Source: Raphanus sativus (Eukaryota > Streptophyta > Magnoliopsida > Brassicales > Brassicaceae). Taken from it: 64,000 bases of DNA. The position numbers and the translations under genes are program-made. The notes under the pieces were generated by a model. The model was not told the DNA's origin. It made no database searches and saw only the letters and a list, made by a program, of their open reading frames with translations. The stretch lies in assembly GCF_000801105.2 (NCBI RefSeq), contig NC_079519.1:27627288-27691287 (forward strand), written 5' to 3'. Position 1 is the stretch's first letter; the number at the start of each line of letters is the position of its first letter. Below are positions 1 to 10,760 of this stretch, piece by piece.

Positions 1-350
1 TCATCACACACACGCTTCTGGTACTGCAGGTTAAGTGTTTCGAGATGAGAATGGTACTTATCATGGTTCAACGCAAGCAAGAGGAAGAAGAGTACAAGAG
101 GCTTTAGAGAGTGAAATACAAGCCATTCTTATGGCTTTGCAACATAGCTGGAGTTTGTGGCATCATCAATTCATTATGGAGAGTGACTGCGAAAAAGGCA
201 ATTGATATATTGAATAATAAGAAGATGCATTTTGGATACTACAACTGGACAAGAGACATCAAAACTTAGGTCGAGCAAATTTCAGGAAATCAGATTCCAA
301 TGGTCCAACAGAAGTGCAAACAAAGTGGCTGATAAGTTAGCAGTGAAATT
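1..350 (+). pseudogene. LINE RNase H-like domain fragment
   Basis: Read on the plus strand with frame changes, this edge sequence gives peptides typical of the RNase H-like domain (RVT_3) at the end of plant L1-type LINE polyproteins. Examples are a stretch like ALQHSWSLWHHQFIMESDC followed by SNRSANKVADKLAVK near 310-345, matching the usual end 'N..AD.LA'. Stops and frameshifts break the frame, so it is not functional. The left part is outside the window. The homology ends at about 350-356, exactly where the inverted-terminus sequence GGGAAAATTG begins, suggesting a later element cut it. Confidence 0.6.
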
Positions 351-356
351 ATTTTT

Positions 357-3300
357 GGGAAAATTGTTTTTGGCCCAAAAATTGAAAATAACTAACCTAA
401 TGTAATACTACCCTTAATTTCAATTATAAACTCAAAATTACAATTAACAAAAAAATTGTTAAATATTGAAATATAATTTTTAATTAAAATAATGAATATA
501 AAAAAACATTAAAAATCCCCAAATAAAAAAACCTAAACGTTGTAATTTTAATTAAAATAATTTTTTTTTGTGAAAAATCGACTTTTTAATATATAGAAAC
601 TGAATATTTCCAAATATTTTATTCTCATATTTTTTATCTGATTATATTTATCCGTAGAGTTTATATTTACTATATGTAGAATATAGTAAACATGTTTAAA
701 ATCGAGTTCTACTGGTTTTAGATTTCTAATAATATGTAGATTCCGATTTCCACAGGTTTTAAATTTATAGTAATATGTAGATTCTAATTTCTACAGATTT
801 TAAAATGATAGGTTAAGCGCGGAATGTGTATTTCAAATATTTTTAGATTACTATTATTTACATAGATCAGATATGTTTTTCTTTGAGTAACTAAAGAATT
901 CATTGATTTAAAATCTTAAAATGGGCTAAGCCCAGTACATGATAGATGGGTTTTCGCAATAGAGTCAACAAGCCCGTTTTGGGATCTAAAAAGGAAACTA
1001 AAACGACACATAAGAAAGGATGAAGAGAGAGAATCGATGTCCGACAAGACGCCGTAGAGTTCTGTCGGTCCCTGTTTCAGAGTGATCGCTTTAACTAGCA
1101 CTTGAGCATCTGATCGAAGCCAGATTGAGGTGAAGCCCATAGAGGAGGCATGGAAGAGAGCATCGCGGATCGCGATCGCCTCCGCCATGTAGCCGAGGAG
1201 ACGAAAGATTGAGATCTCCCTCCCCTACTGATTTCGTTGGAGGAAGCATCGAAGAAGACCCATCCCATCCCAGCGTGCAGGGAATCGGCTTTCCAGGCCC
1301 CATCTGTGTTATAGAGAATCAGATCGGAGGATAGCCTGGTGAGAGAATCTAGGATCGGAGGCCTCGTCGCATCAGTGGCCCGTGGAGAGGTAGCAATTGG
1401 TTGAACCCGTTACCATTCATGTGCCGTATGTAGTGCTTTACAGATGATATCAGAAGGTGCCGAGCCCCTGTTCACAAACAGAAGACGATTCCGGCTTACC
1501 CAAATAGCCCAACACACCCAGGGGAAGATATTGATCGTGATGCCGATGGGAGGAAGGTTGATTGTTCGGGATAAGTAGGAGAGTTCTTCAACAAAGGACG
1601 TACAGCTGGAAGATTCGATATTAGAACTTCATGGTATTCTCTCCCACACCTCCCGGGATGCTAGCCAATGGAAGAACATGTGTGTTGTCATCTCACTGCT
1701 TCAAAACGGCAGCAAACAGTATTTGTCCTCATACCTCTGCGCTGGAGGTTCTCTCCTATTGGTAGTGCGTTGTCAAGGATTTTCCAGAGGAAGAGCTTTA
1801 GTATTGGCGAAGCTCGGGGGGGGGGGGGGGGTCCAAACAAGTTTCTTCCACTCTATCGAGCTAGCAACATACGTGACTGGTGATGAGCTAGCAGCAACTA
1901 AGACATGTGAAGCATAGCATGTCTTCGTGGAGTAGATTCCTGACTTTTGTAGTGGCCATATGTAAGAATCCCATGTACCTAATTTGCTTGGTATAATCTG
2001 TCGAATGAGATGTACTAGATCAGGGAATAAAGTATTGAGTTTTGATAGGTTCTACTCCTTAGTCTCTGAGCATAGTAGGTCTGCTACCAGTAAGTCATGG
2101 TCCTGTAAGGTAGAATGTCCAAACGGGCGCAGATTGTCTTTATGACTGATTCAGGAGTCTCTCCAGACACTAGTAGAATTACCATTCCAATAGATTTACT
2201 CAGGTGGTTAAGCAGCAAGACCCTCCCCCATAGGATGCATTTCCAGCCGTGTGAGGATCCAGTACATGACGGGATAGTTAGAAAATGTTGGCTGTGACAA
2301 TATTTTCCTAGTAAGATGCGAGCAAGTAGGCAGTGAGGCTTTGCTAGGATTCACCAAGCAATTTTCGCCAGTAAGGCTTGGTTGAAAATCTGGACGTCTC
2401 TAAACCTTAGCCCTCCTAAACTCTTTGGGGTAGTTAATTTATTCCATGCTACCCAACAGATTTTTCTACCTTCCTCACTGTAATTCCACCAAAATCTAGT
2501 TAAAACTGACTGAATTTGGTTGCACAGGACTACTAGCAGTTGGAAGTAGGACCTAGCTAATTAAGGAGAGGATAGGGGAGATGACGGATTGTAGCATTGT
2601 CATTTTCCCTGCCGTAGAGAGGAACCTAGACGACCAACTCATAACTTTTTATTTCATGCGATCCACGATAGAGGCGAAGAGGTCTTTCTTCTTCCTACTG
2701 AAATGCTCAGGAAGGCCCATGTATTTCCCAACACCTCCTTCTTTTTTAATACGCAACTGTTGTTTGACTCTAGCACACACCGTATGAGGACTTATAGCTG
2801 AAAAAAATATAGAGGATTTCTCTGTATTTATCTTTTGTCCCGAAGCTAGTTCATAATCACTTAGGATATGTAGTAGAGTAGAGCAACATTGATCATTGGT
2901 TTTGGTAAAGAACATAGTATCGTCAGCAAAAAGTAGATGATTAAATTTTGGACTCTGATTGGAGACTCTCACTCTCGTTAATAATCCATCTCTTTGTGCT
3001 TTTGAACACATGCCGGAGAAGACCTTAGCACACAAAATGAAAATATAAGGCGATAGGGGATCTCCTTGCCTAATTCCCCGTTCTGGAATCACACTGCCGA
3101 CCACCTCATTGCCCAGCATAAAAGAATAAGAGAGTGCTGAGGTACATTCAATTACCCAGTTGGTCCAGCGATCATCAAAACCCTGCCTCTCAAAAACACG
3201 ACGGATGAAGGACCATTCAAGACGGTAGTAGGCCTTACTTTTGTCTGTCTTGACAGCCATGAAGCAGTGTTTCTCCGCCTCTGAAAATTTTTAAAGTAAT

Positions 3301-3963
3301 GAAGAACTTCGGGTGTAATAAGAACGTTGTCTGAAATAGTCTTTTCAGGAACAAAGGCTGACTGAAACTATGAGATGTACTCCGACAGGAGTACACTGTC
3401 GACTCAGGCCTGTCCAGAGGATCCTCCAAAGCTCTACCAGAGCGACACCCGAACAGTTAAAACGTTTGGGTTAAAAGAAGGGACCGCTAGATGTTACTTG
3501 AAAAAAGAAAGAAAATTTAAAACGAGGATGGAGTCAGAAAATGATTCTTATTAAAAGAGGAAATAAATAGCTTGCATGAAGAAACCATGTACAAAGGACT
3601 GGTGGATAAAGACCGATCTCGACAAAGGTGCCTGAGAGCGTTTGTCTTCAACTCTATACCGATTTTTGAATTTTAAATAGATCACATATTCTAAATATGG
3701 TAGATTCAATGATAAAAGTGGACTACATTTCTGTAGAATAAAATATGAAATTATGGTTTAAACATTTTTAGAAGTAAGAAAAAACAATTAAGTTGATATA
3801 GGTATTTCATTGTAATTACTATTTTTGATTTTTTTTCTATAAAACTGTTTATTTGATTTATTTTCGAAATTAATAAAAAGTATTAGAGATAAAATGGTAT
3901 AAAATAGAAATTAGTCTAAAATTACATAATTATTAATTTTTTGGTCTTAAAAACAATTTTCCC
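357..3963. mobile_element. Possible Mutator-like element with inverted termini, containing a LINE
   Basis: The sequence starting at 357 (GGGAAAATTGTTTTT) recurs as its reverse complement ending at 3963 (AAAAACAATTTTCCC). The match continues imperfectly for about 30 bases on each side. Short GGGAAAATTG-type termini are common on Arabidopsis and Brassica Mutator-like elements. I see no transposase. The body is mostly the minus-strand LINE at 868-3440 plus AT-rich filler. Flanking 9-mers (attattttt and atgtttttt) match at only 7 of 9 positions, so a target duplication is not proven. The pair could be two unrelated element ends. Confidence 0.35.
868..3440 (-). pseudogene. Decayed L1-type LINE (RT, zf-RVT, RNase H)
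   Basis: A minus-strand non-LTR retrotransposon polyprotein, read 3' to 5' on the plus strand. At 2649-3260 a 203-residue open piece is a reverse transcriptase palm region: GIRQGDPLSPYIFILCAKVF, then LLFADDTMFF with the catalytic FADD. Between about 2600 and 1200 the frame is broken, but zf-RVT connector peptides are readable (FWWN, KICWVAWNKL, LGGLRFRDVQIFNQALLAK). The RNase H-like end is open at 916-1188 (starts MAEAIAIRDAL). An RNA copy would end near 868-915 in the sequence complementary to 'aactaaagaattcattg', a common LINE 3' end. A run of 16 G at 1816-1831 lies inside. Frameshifts and stops make it non-autonomous. Confidence 0.85.
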
Positions 3964-6900
3964 ATGTTTTTTTTAGTTGTAAGAAAACGCGTAATGCCCG
4001 TGCGAGAGAAAAGACCCTATATAGTCATGTGTTGTTGATTTCGTCGCACTATTAATTTCCTTCATTTGATATGCGACCGAGACTAGTACAATGGCTTATT
4101 TTTCTACTCGTTTTTTAGCACGTCTTCATCCGAATTATTACCCTTGACTTTTTCTTCTTCTATAGATAAGACTTTTGTGCCTTTGTTTTCAAGGAACAAG
4201 GAAAGTAAAAGTCACCCATTTCTTTTGAATGTTTCAGAACCACAACCTGTAAAGATTCTAATAACATTTACAAAATATAATATCGTGTTGGTTTGCGATT
4301 TTCTTTATCTGATTACAACCTCCTTTCAATGTGTTACGTGTATATGATATCGGATCTGAGAGTACAAAGTAGAGGTCATTTAATTGGTAGAATGCGAAAT
4401 TATTAAGTTAAACGATCCGAGAAATGAGCATAGTCAAATATACTCCTCCCAAAGTATAGTATTTCTAAACTTCTGATCGGCCTTCGTTGCGTTTCACAGC
4501 CATCTACAAGACACACAACATTGTAAAGTAAAGTTGGGCTCAGACTACTCTTCTTTAAATGCTCAATTAATACTCGGCTCAATCTGGCCCACAAAGCTCG
4601 GAGCCTCTAGTAAGACCAACCGAGTTTATTAATTACATGTGTGTTTCACTTGCCACTCAAAGACCAACGTTACACAAAAATGTGAGTTGGATAGCTTGGA
4701 TCTGAAGTTTATACTTTGTAGAGTTTAAAATAGTTATAGTTTAAGAATCAAATGATCCACAATAAATTGATTGGATACCAAATTACATATTGAAATCTGT
4801 ACATTTGAAGACTAAGACGAATATTTTTTCGGAACATCTCCAATTCAATAACTTATTTTAACGAGAGCAAAGCTTCAAAATGGAAAATTGAGGTTTGGTT
4901 GTTCTAACCATAAATTCTCTAGAAAATCTTTAAATTTTTATTCATTTGCACTATAGTTTTCGACATTAACAAAAGTTATAAATAATAAAACTTTACAAAT
5001 AAATATAAAACATACATTTAATATATTATATAACACACAATATTACAATATTATATAATAAAATAATATAAACTAAGTATATGATAAAACAACACACATA
5101 CACACAAATTTTAGAAAGTTACATATAAAATACCAAATTACTCAAGCATTTTCCATAAGGTATGTAATAATTAATTGGTTATGTAATTTGTTTTAATTTG
5201 TGTTAAGTTTAGTTAATTTTTTTTGTGTGAGATTTATTTGATGTATTTTAAATTATGTGAATTTTATTTTAATTATGTAATATTTATCTTATTTTATTTA
5301 TTTTGGTGTACTTAAATTATTTTAAATTAAGTTAATAATGCATTTGTGAAAAATAATAATTATATGAAATAAAAATAAAACAAAAAGTAGTTTTGATGTT
5401 TAGAATAGTCAAACTTTAAATTTGAGGTTTTACTATTCAAAACCTCAAAATTTGAAGACTTGAATTTTGGTATAATGATAAAATTTTCAAAATTCGAGGA
5501 ATTGAGGTTGGTGATGCGTGTGTATATAAGACCATTTCAATTCACTCTATTTTGTTTTCTAAAATAGAGAAACTCTATTATAAATTAAGTGAATATACTC
5601 TGATGTATGTTTTTATAAAGTTTTTTTATTTATAAGAAAAATATAGAGAATTGTTATTTTCATCTCTAAATATAAAAGCAAAAAATAGAATTCTCTATAT
5701 TTTTTCTTTAAAATAGAGAAGTTCTACTATATAGACAATTATTGAAGCAGTTCCATTTTAATAACAGAGATTTTTATTTTAGAGAAAAATATAGAGATGT
5801 ACAATGGAGATACTATAAAATAGGCAATAGGGAAGTAACTTTCTTGCATTTTTCTGTTGACTACTTCTGTGAAGTTCACTTTACACGTATAACATTAGGG
5901 ACTCTACGTCGTTAACATCAGGCTATTGAATAATTTCTCTACATATCCTGAAAGTCATACCTAAAACATGGAACCTGTCTCCCCACATTTCACTAATTTC
6001 CGGTAATCTATGAGAAAGATTTGTAAATATATTTTTTTAAGAGAACAAGGATGTGTGTTTGTAATATAGTAGAAATTTGCAAGAACATCCAAATTCTAAA
6101 TTTATAGGCAACTTGTCCATATAACAAACTAATTCATCCTTTTACGTCTCTTTAGTGACCAGCCTTTATGCATTGTAAATTTCGGAGGAGGATATATTTG
6201 TGTTCACATTTGGTCCATGCACGTGATTCGGATTTTTTTCTCAAGAACATCCAAACACATAAAGAGTCTATTACTTTGAATTACTTATTCTTTTTTTTTT
6301 TGAATAAAAGTTACTTATTCTTTCTTTTTTTTGTTTTTACTTATTCTTACATAGTGTGCTTAAAACAATTCTTTTGGGTGTTAAAATAAAATACGAATCT
6401 AGACATTTTTAAAAGCTGCTTCTCAAGAGTCTTTGAATTGTGTCCGTGACTTTGTCGGGCAACATGGTCCGAACGGTTGATGTCGACATTAACCTAATGG
6501 TTGTCTTTTTGTGAGAATTATTCAACTAAAATACTCTAAAAGTTTCATATTTATTTATCATTCTATGACGCCATTGATTCAACAAACATTTTGATACGTT
6601 CAATGCAATGTTTTATATTTTATATTTGGAAAAGCAACATTTAGAGACTTCATACAATATAAATCATATTGTTTGAAAACATATTACATGTTCTTTATTA
6701 TTTAAAATCTCAAATGTGTCTTTGTCACTCAGAATAATGAGAGTCGTTGAGAAACTTCAATTACTTTTGAAAGAAAAATCATCAAAAAGATTTGATTGTA
6801 TTAAACTAAGATTTGATTTGGACTTATTAAAAAAAAAAAAAAAAAAAAAACTAAGATTTGATTATATAAAACTATTTAACCATCTATATATACATGTGTT

Positions 6901-7007
6901 TTCACACTCATTTTGGCAATCACTTATTATCAAGAAAATAAAGAGAAGCAAATCGCGTCTTCTTTATTTTCTTGAATTTGACCCTTTTTTTTTGTAATTT
7001 GGTACTA
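3964..7007. other. AT-rich intergenic region, no gene seen
   Basis: No coding exon is supported here. Apart from the MITE candidate at 4835-5517 and fold-back sequence at 5530-5820, the stretch is AT-rich with short open frames of no recognisable family. The segment 6600-7007 is upstream of the MGNC gene. A tatatata word near 6886-6895 could serve as its TATA box, about 115 bases before the start codon. Confidence 0.5.
4835..5517. mobile_element. Degenerate Harbinger-like MITE candidate
   Basis: The left edge (gaacatctccaattcaat) and the reverse complement of the right edge (gcatcaccaacctcaattc) resemble each other and the GAGCATCTCC termini of the clear MITE at 18852-19517. The interior also shares that element's character, with repeated, inverted 'aaatttgaggttttactattcaaaacctcaaa' style words at 5415-5455 and AT-rich filler. 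No clean target duplication was found, so the ends are approximate. The next stretch (5530-5820) has further fold-back words built on 'aaaatagagaa' and may be another MITE remnant. Confidence 0.35.
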
Positions 7008-7343
7008 ATGGGGAACTGCATGGAGAGATGTAGGCAAGGAGAAGGAGAAGAAGGGAAGACGGAGGTAAGAGAAAATGCAAAAGAGTCTTTCGGACTTGAT
7101 AGTGATAAAGATGGTCAGGGTGGAATGAAGGCTAAGATAGTGCTTACAAGACATGAATTGGATATGTTTTTGCTTCAGATGAATAAGAATGATGATGGGA
7201 ACTTGATGATGACCAAAGATGTTATGGTAGAGCTAGAGAAGATAATCATAAGAGCATCAGCATCGTTTTCATCATCACCATCGTGGGAACCGTCTTTAGA
7301 GAGCATCATGGAGTGCCCCGAAGTTCAAGAGATGGATAGATGA
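7008..7343 (+). CDS. Small MGNC-start protein, probably N-myristoylated
   Basis: A single-exon frame of 111 residues. I chose the ATG at 7008 rather than the in-frame ATG at 6972 because the resulting N-terminus MGNCMERC is a strong N-myristoylation (Gly2) plus palmitoylation (Cys4) context, which predicts plasma-membrane attachment. Then come a Glu/Lys-rich low-complexity stretch, a conserved-looking core 'AKIVLTRHELDMFLLQMN' and a C-terminal 'WEPSLESIMECPEV' motif. I recall small Arabidopsis proteins of unknown function with this layout (MGNC..C, KIVLT.EEL, PSLESI). 'DSDKDGQGG' and 'NKNDDGN' look EF-hand-like, but no complete loop with the flanking helix pattern is present. The function is unknown. 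Confidence 0.7.
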   Translation: MGNCMERCRQGEGEEGKTEVRENAKESFGLDSDKDGQGGMKAKIVLTRHELDMFLLQMNKNDDGNLMMTKDVMVELEKIIIRASASFSSSPSWEPSLESIMECPEVQEMDR

Positions 7344-8325
7344 TAGGATGCTGCTACAGATATGATCCATGATAATAGGGGTGACTCGTATATATTATCA
7401 TGGGGATGTAAAGCATTGTGTTAATCACGGTGATCCGTGACATTTTTGTATCACTTCATATTAATATGTAGATTTTTTTTGTTTGGTCGATCTCGCACAA
7501 AATATAATCAGATCTTTTGATCTATCAAGAATATGTATTAATATACTGACTAGATCCTGACTGTTTAACTAAGAGAAATATTCAAGCCCATGTTAAACTT
7601 GGCTGCGATTGTAGCAGCTTCATTCAAAAACTCTTCAATGAAATTAATAATCTTTCGTAGTTCTTGTAGACAAGCTAAGGTTCCTCCTCTTTACATTTCT
7701 GCACAATAAAGCTCTATATCTTCATTTTATGTCAAGAAGCTCATGAGCATCAATCTCTCTGTTCAAACTTCCTACAAACCTCTCAGATTCATACTCGTCA
7801 TACTTGGGTTTTAGCTTTGGAGCCAAAAACACAGTGAGGAAGCTACTTACTTCTCTGTATTCATATACATATTTTGCTTCTTTTTTTTTTAACACAACAT
7901 ATGTTGCTTTCTTCATTTGTAATTTTACATGTACAACCCATAGTAATTAACTTAAGTTGATTCTTTTGTTTATTGGATTTGTATCATCTTTCTTAGGCAA
8001 TTATTTATGCGGACTAATTCGAATTAAATAGAAACTGAATTCAGTTTTTTTTCTTCTTTCAATTTTCTTATTGGGTTCCGTTTGCAAGAGTTTGTTTTGT
8101 AAAGAGAGCAAGCCAAGAAGTCTAGAAGCTGAATCCGCAATAGATCCTCTTATCCGCAACGTTTTATTTAGTAAGCTTTAAGGAACACAAACACATAAGC
8201 TTAAAGGCTTCTTTCATGGAAGACAATAAAACATTATCCACGAAGAGACCTATATACGTTTCTTAACCATAAACATACATAGATACACACAGTAAAACCA
8301 AACTTTACTATGTACTTTGAAAAGT
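7344..8325. other. Intergenic region with a possible minus-strand coding remnant
   Basis: Minus-strand peptides at 7920-7570 read MKKATYVVLKKKEAKYVYEY, then a charged stretch ending in EIDAHELL. After one or two frame changes they continue as FIEEFLNEAATIAAKFNMGL. This looks like protein-coding sequence that has decayed, but I cannot name the family. The rest is AT-rich with no feature. The first ~100 bases after 7343 would be the 3' UTR of the MGNC gene. Confidence 0.3.
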
Positions 8326-8525
8326 TTACTTAATGAGCTCATCCAGACGACGATCCATGGCCATAGAGACAGCTTCAAGAAAGGTAGCCTCGCTTGAAGC
8401 AGGTAACACCGAGTTATGAGCATCTCTTACTATCTCTTCAATCGTAGAGTCTTTGTTCTCACAGTTTCTCTGCACATTGTGCTTCCAATTTGTTAAAGCA
8501 TGACAATCGCAGGTGGATAGACCTA
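8326..8525 (-). pseudogene. Unrecognised last-exon-like remnant
   Basis: A minus-strand open frame ending at a stop at 8326-8328. Its upstream edge has an acceptor-like TTGTAG at about 8524-8529, followed by 'LSTCDCHALTNWKHNVQRNC' and a C-terminal part rich in acidic and alanine residues ending MAMDRRLDELIK. Composition is coding-like (about 65 residues, Cys-containing, no low complexity). I do not recognise the family. Immediately upstream, from about 8540, the sequence becomes a LINE fragment on the opposite strand, so any earlier exons have been cut away or displaced. It may be the 3' end of a dead gene. Confidence 0.3.
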
Positions 8526-8539
8526 CAATGGACAAAAAG

Positions 8540-8960
8540 GAAGACTACAGGTCGGGAAGGTGACACCTCCAGAAAATTGGTTAAAGCATGACAATGGGGT
8601 TTTATGGAACAAGTCTGCCTTAGTTAATGGAGTGTACTGGATACTGAGGAATGGGTGTGATAGAGTGATTATGCATGGTAGAAGCTCCGTTGTGAATATC
8701 CAATCCAAGCTTCAAGCGCAAGGTAAAGATTGGCTTTGGGTACTCGAGGGTATGAAAAGTTTCAGGTTAAACAATGTTTTTTTAGTGAAAATACAATATT
8801 GTTAGATGTCGATATGTACTAAACTTCCTGCTTGATCATCCTTCAAGTGAATTTCAAGTAAGACTTTGACTTCTCTTCAGGCCAATGGAATCTGGAAAAG
8901 ATTAAGGGACAGATTAGTGTTCCAGCGCATTTGATTGCGGAAAGTATAATATCTAAGATT
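8540..8960 (+). pseudogene. LINE RNase H-like fragment
   Basis: The plus strand reads TPPENWLKHDNGVLWNKSAL, then VNGVYWILRNGCDRVIMHGR and QSKLQAQGKDWLWVLEGMKS. 'PPENWLK.N.D' and the downstream 'DW.WVLE' pattern are typical of the RNase H-like domain of plant LINEs. It is open at 8560-8805 but incomplete at both ends and breaks after 8805. No poly(A) tail or target duplication was found. It sits directly against the unrecognised minus-strand remnant at 8326-8525. Confidence 0.55.
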
Positions 8961-9241
8961 TTCTCTCAATTGTACTATTGTAGTCTTATGTTGGCTGCTC
9001 TGGTTGATTCTTTTGTTTCACTAAAATATTGGTCGAATGGTTGGCTACATGGTTGAGTTAAATATAATTTCGGTGGTTAAAAAGGTAAAGAGAAAAGAAC
9101 GCAAATCATTTTGAGCGTTGTACCAAGTATTACCGGACCAGTTTATATAGTTAATACAAAAGAAGGATTAAAAAGCCCTCGAAAGAATAAAATGGGGAGA
9201 AACGCAGGCAGGTACGTTGTTCATGAGGTTTCTCTCTACTT

Positions 9242-10760
9242 TTAGTCGTCTACTTCGGAGTCAAGAACGAAACTTGGGAATGCTAAAGTCACCTCCCTGC
9301 AATTCATTGAATGACGAGGATAATAAATTAGTTACGAGCATTTCCGCATTAAAACGAATTATTTTTAAATGTTAATGTTTTCAAGAAACTTTGGTATAGT
9401 ATATTACTTGAGGTAGGGTAAAGTCATGTTTTTGAGGATCGAAGGATTCTTAGCGACGAGCTCTTTCCACTCTTCTTCATCAATTTTGCCATCTTTGTTC
9501 GTATCCACCTCAACCATTGTCTGTGTTATTAATCCAACAAACTCCAAAATTCATTTCACTCAACAACAGATATAGAAGTTAAAAAAAAATAAAGAAACCC
9601 AATAGATATTTCGATGATATATGGCATATGTAAACAGAACCTGTTCGACGATTGCTTCAATGGATTCTTCCGATAGTCCTAAGTCTGTTTCGCTAAGTAG
9701 TGCGCCCACCATTTTCTTCAACTATATTTACACCAAAACATAACACATAAGATCTCTTCCAATCTTTTTTTTCTCTTTAGGTGAAAGGATCTCATCATTC
9801 TGTGCAACATATATTTATTTATTTTCTTTACGAGTAGAGAGATCACTGTATAAGTACCTCATGGCGCTGGATGAAACCGGTACCATCAAGGTCATAAAGC
9901 TTGAACATAACTGCCATTTTACAACATTATAGAGTGGTTTGCTTAATCCCTCAAATACGAACACAACGCGTAATATTCATGATACTAGGGCATTAAGACA
10001 CGTACATGAGGACTTTTCATGTTCCGGAGTGTGTGGATGGAAGATGCTTAGTGAACGAACGAATTCACCAAACTCGATCACACCGTTTCGCTTCCTATCA
10101 AACATATAAAACACCTGCAAATTTTTTTGATCATTTTCTTGGTATCGTTAAACCAAAAACACTCATTTTGGTACGATAAACCAAACATATATATACACAC
10201 TAGTTAATGAGTAGGAAATGGAAGTACGTACCCTGTCGGCAAACAGATTTTGCTTACTGCTGTTTCTGAACAAAGCCAGAAGAAACTCTTCCTGCTTATA
10301 AAAAAAGTAAGGTCATATAGTATAATATTAAATTCCAAAATTAATTGACGTGATTTTGGATTAAATGTTTAATCTTTTTTTCTTACACTTTATTCATGAA
10401 AAAACCAGTAAATAAATAAATTTACCTTGTGGATAAGACCATCGTTGATAATAGATGTACTTAGCTTCTTGAATAAATTGTGTAAAGCTTCTATTTCATT
10501 GACCGTAACTGCATATGCTTATCAATTAAATTAAAGCTTCATAAAATGCAAGAAATTAAATTACAGCTCATACTCGTTATAACTAGACATGTGTGTCGTC
10601 TATTGAAACTTCTTCTTAGTTATCAATTTCATTTATTCAATTAGGAGTTGTGATTTTTTTTTGACTTACATGGAGTTTCAGATGCAAGAACCTGAGGTTC
10701 CTCATATCCACGAGGATGCTTTGTTCGCTTCAATGAAAAGCGTTTCACGAATGCCAACAT
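9242..10760 (-). CDS. CBL8: Calcineurin B-like calcium sensor CBL8
   Basis: Eight minus-strand exons: 10760-10670, 10508-10426, 10291-10232, 10114-10006, 9910-9858, 9721-9641, 9520-9408 and 9296-9242. All have GT-AG borders and consistent phases, giving 214 residues, the length I recall for Arabidopsis CBL8. CBL proteins bind calcium through EF-hands and recruit CIPK protein kinases. Visible features are loops around residues 84-95 ([12 protein letters not shown]), 121-132 ([12 protein letters not shown]) and 165-176 ([12 protein letters not shown]), and the C-terminal FPSF motif at 203-206 with the Ser that CIPKs phosphorylate. The N-terminus [12 protein letters not shown] lacks the MGC acylation motif of CBL1, 4, 5 and 9, and matches CBL8. 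The locus looks intact. Upstream sequence (10761 onward) shows no obvious second gene. Confidence 0.95.

Noticed and set aside
7100..7210. EF-hand calcium-binding loops in the MGNC protein
   Set aside because: The Asp/Gly-rich words do not fit the full 12-residue loop with correct flanking hydrophobic residues.
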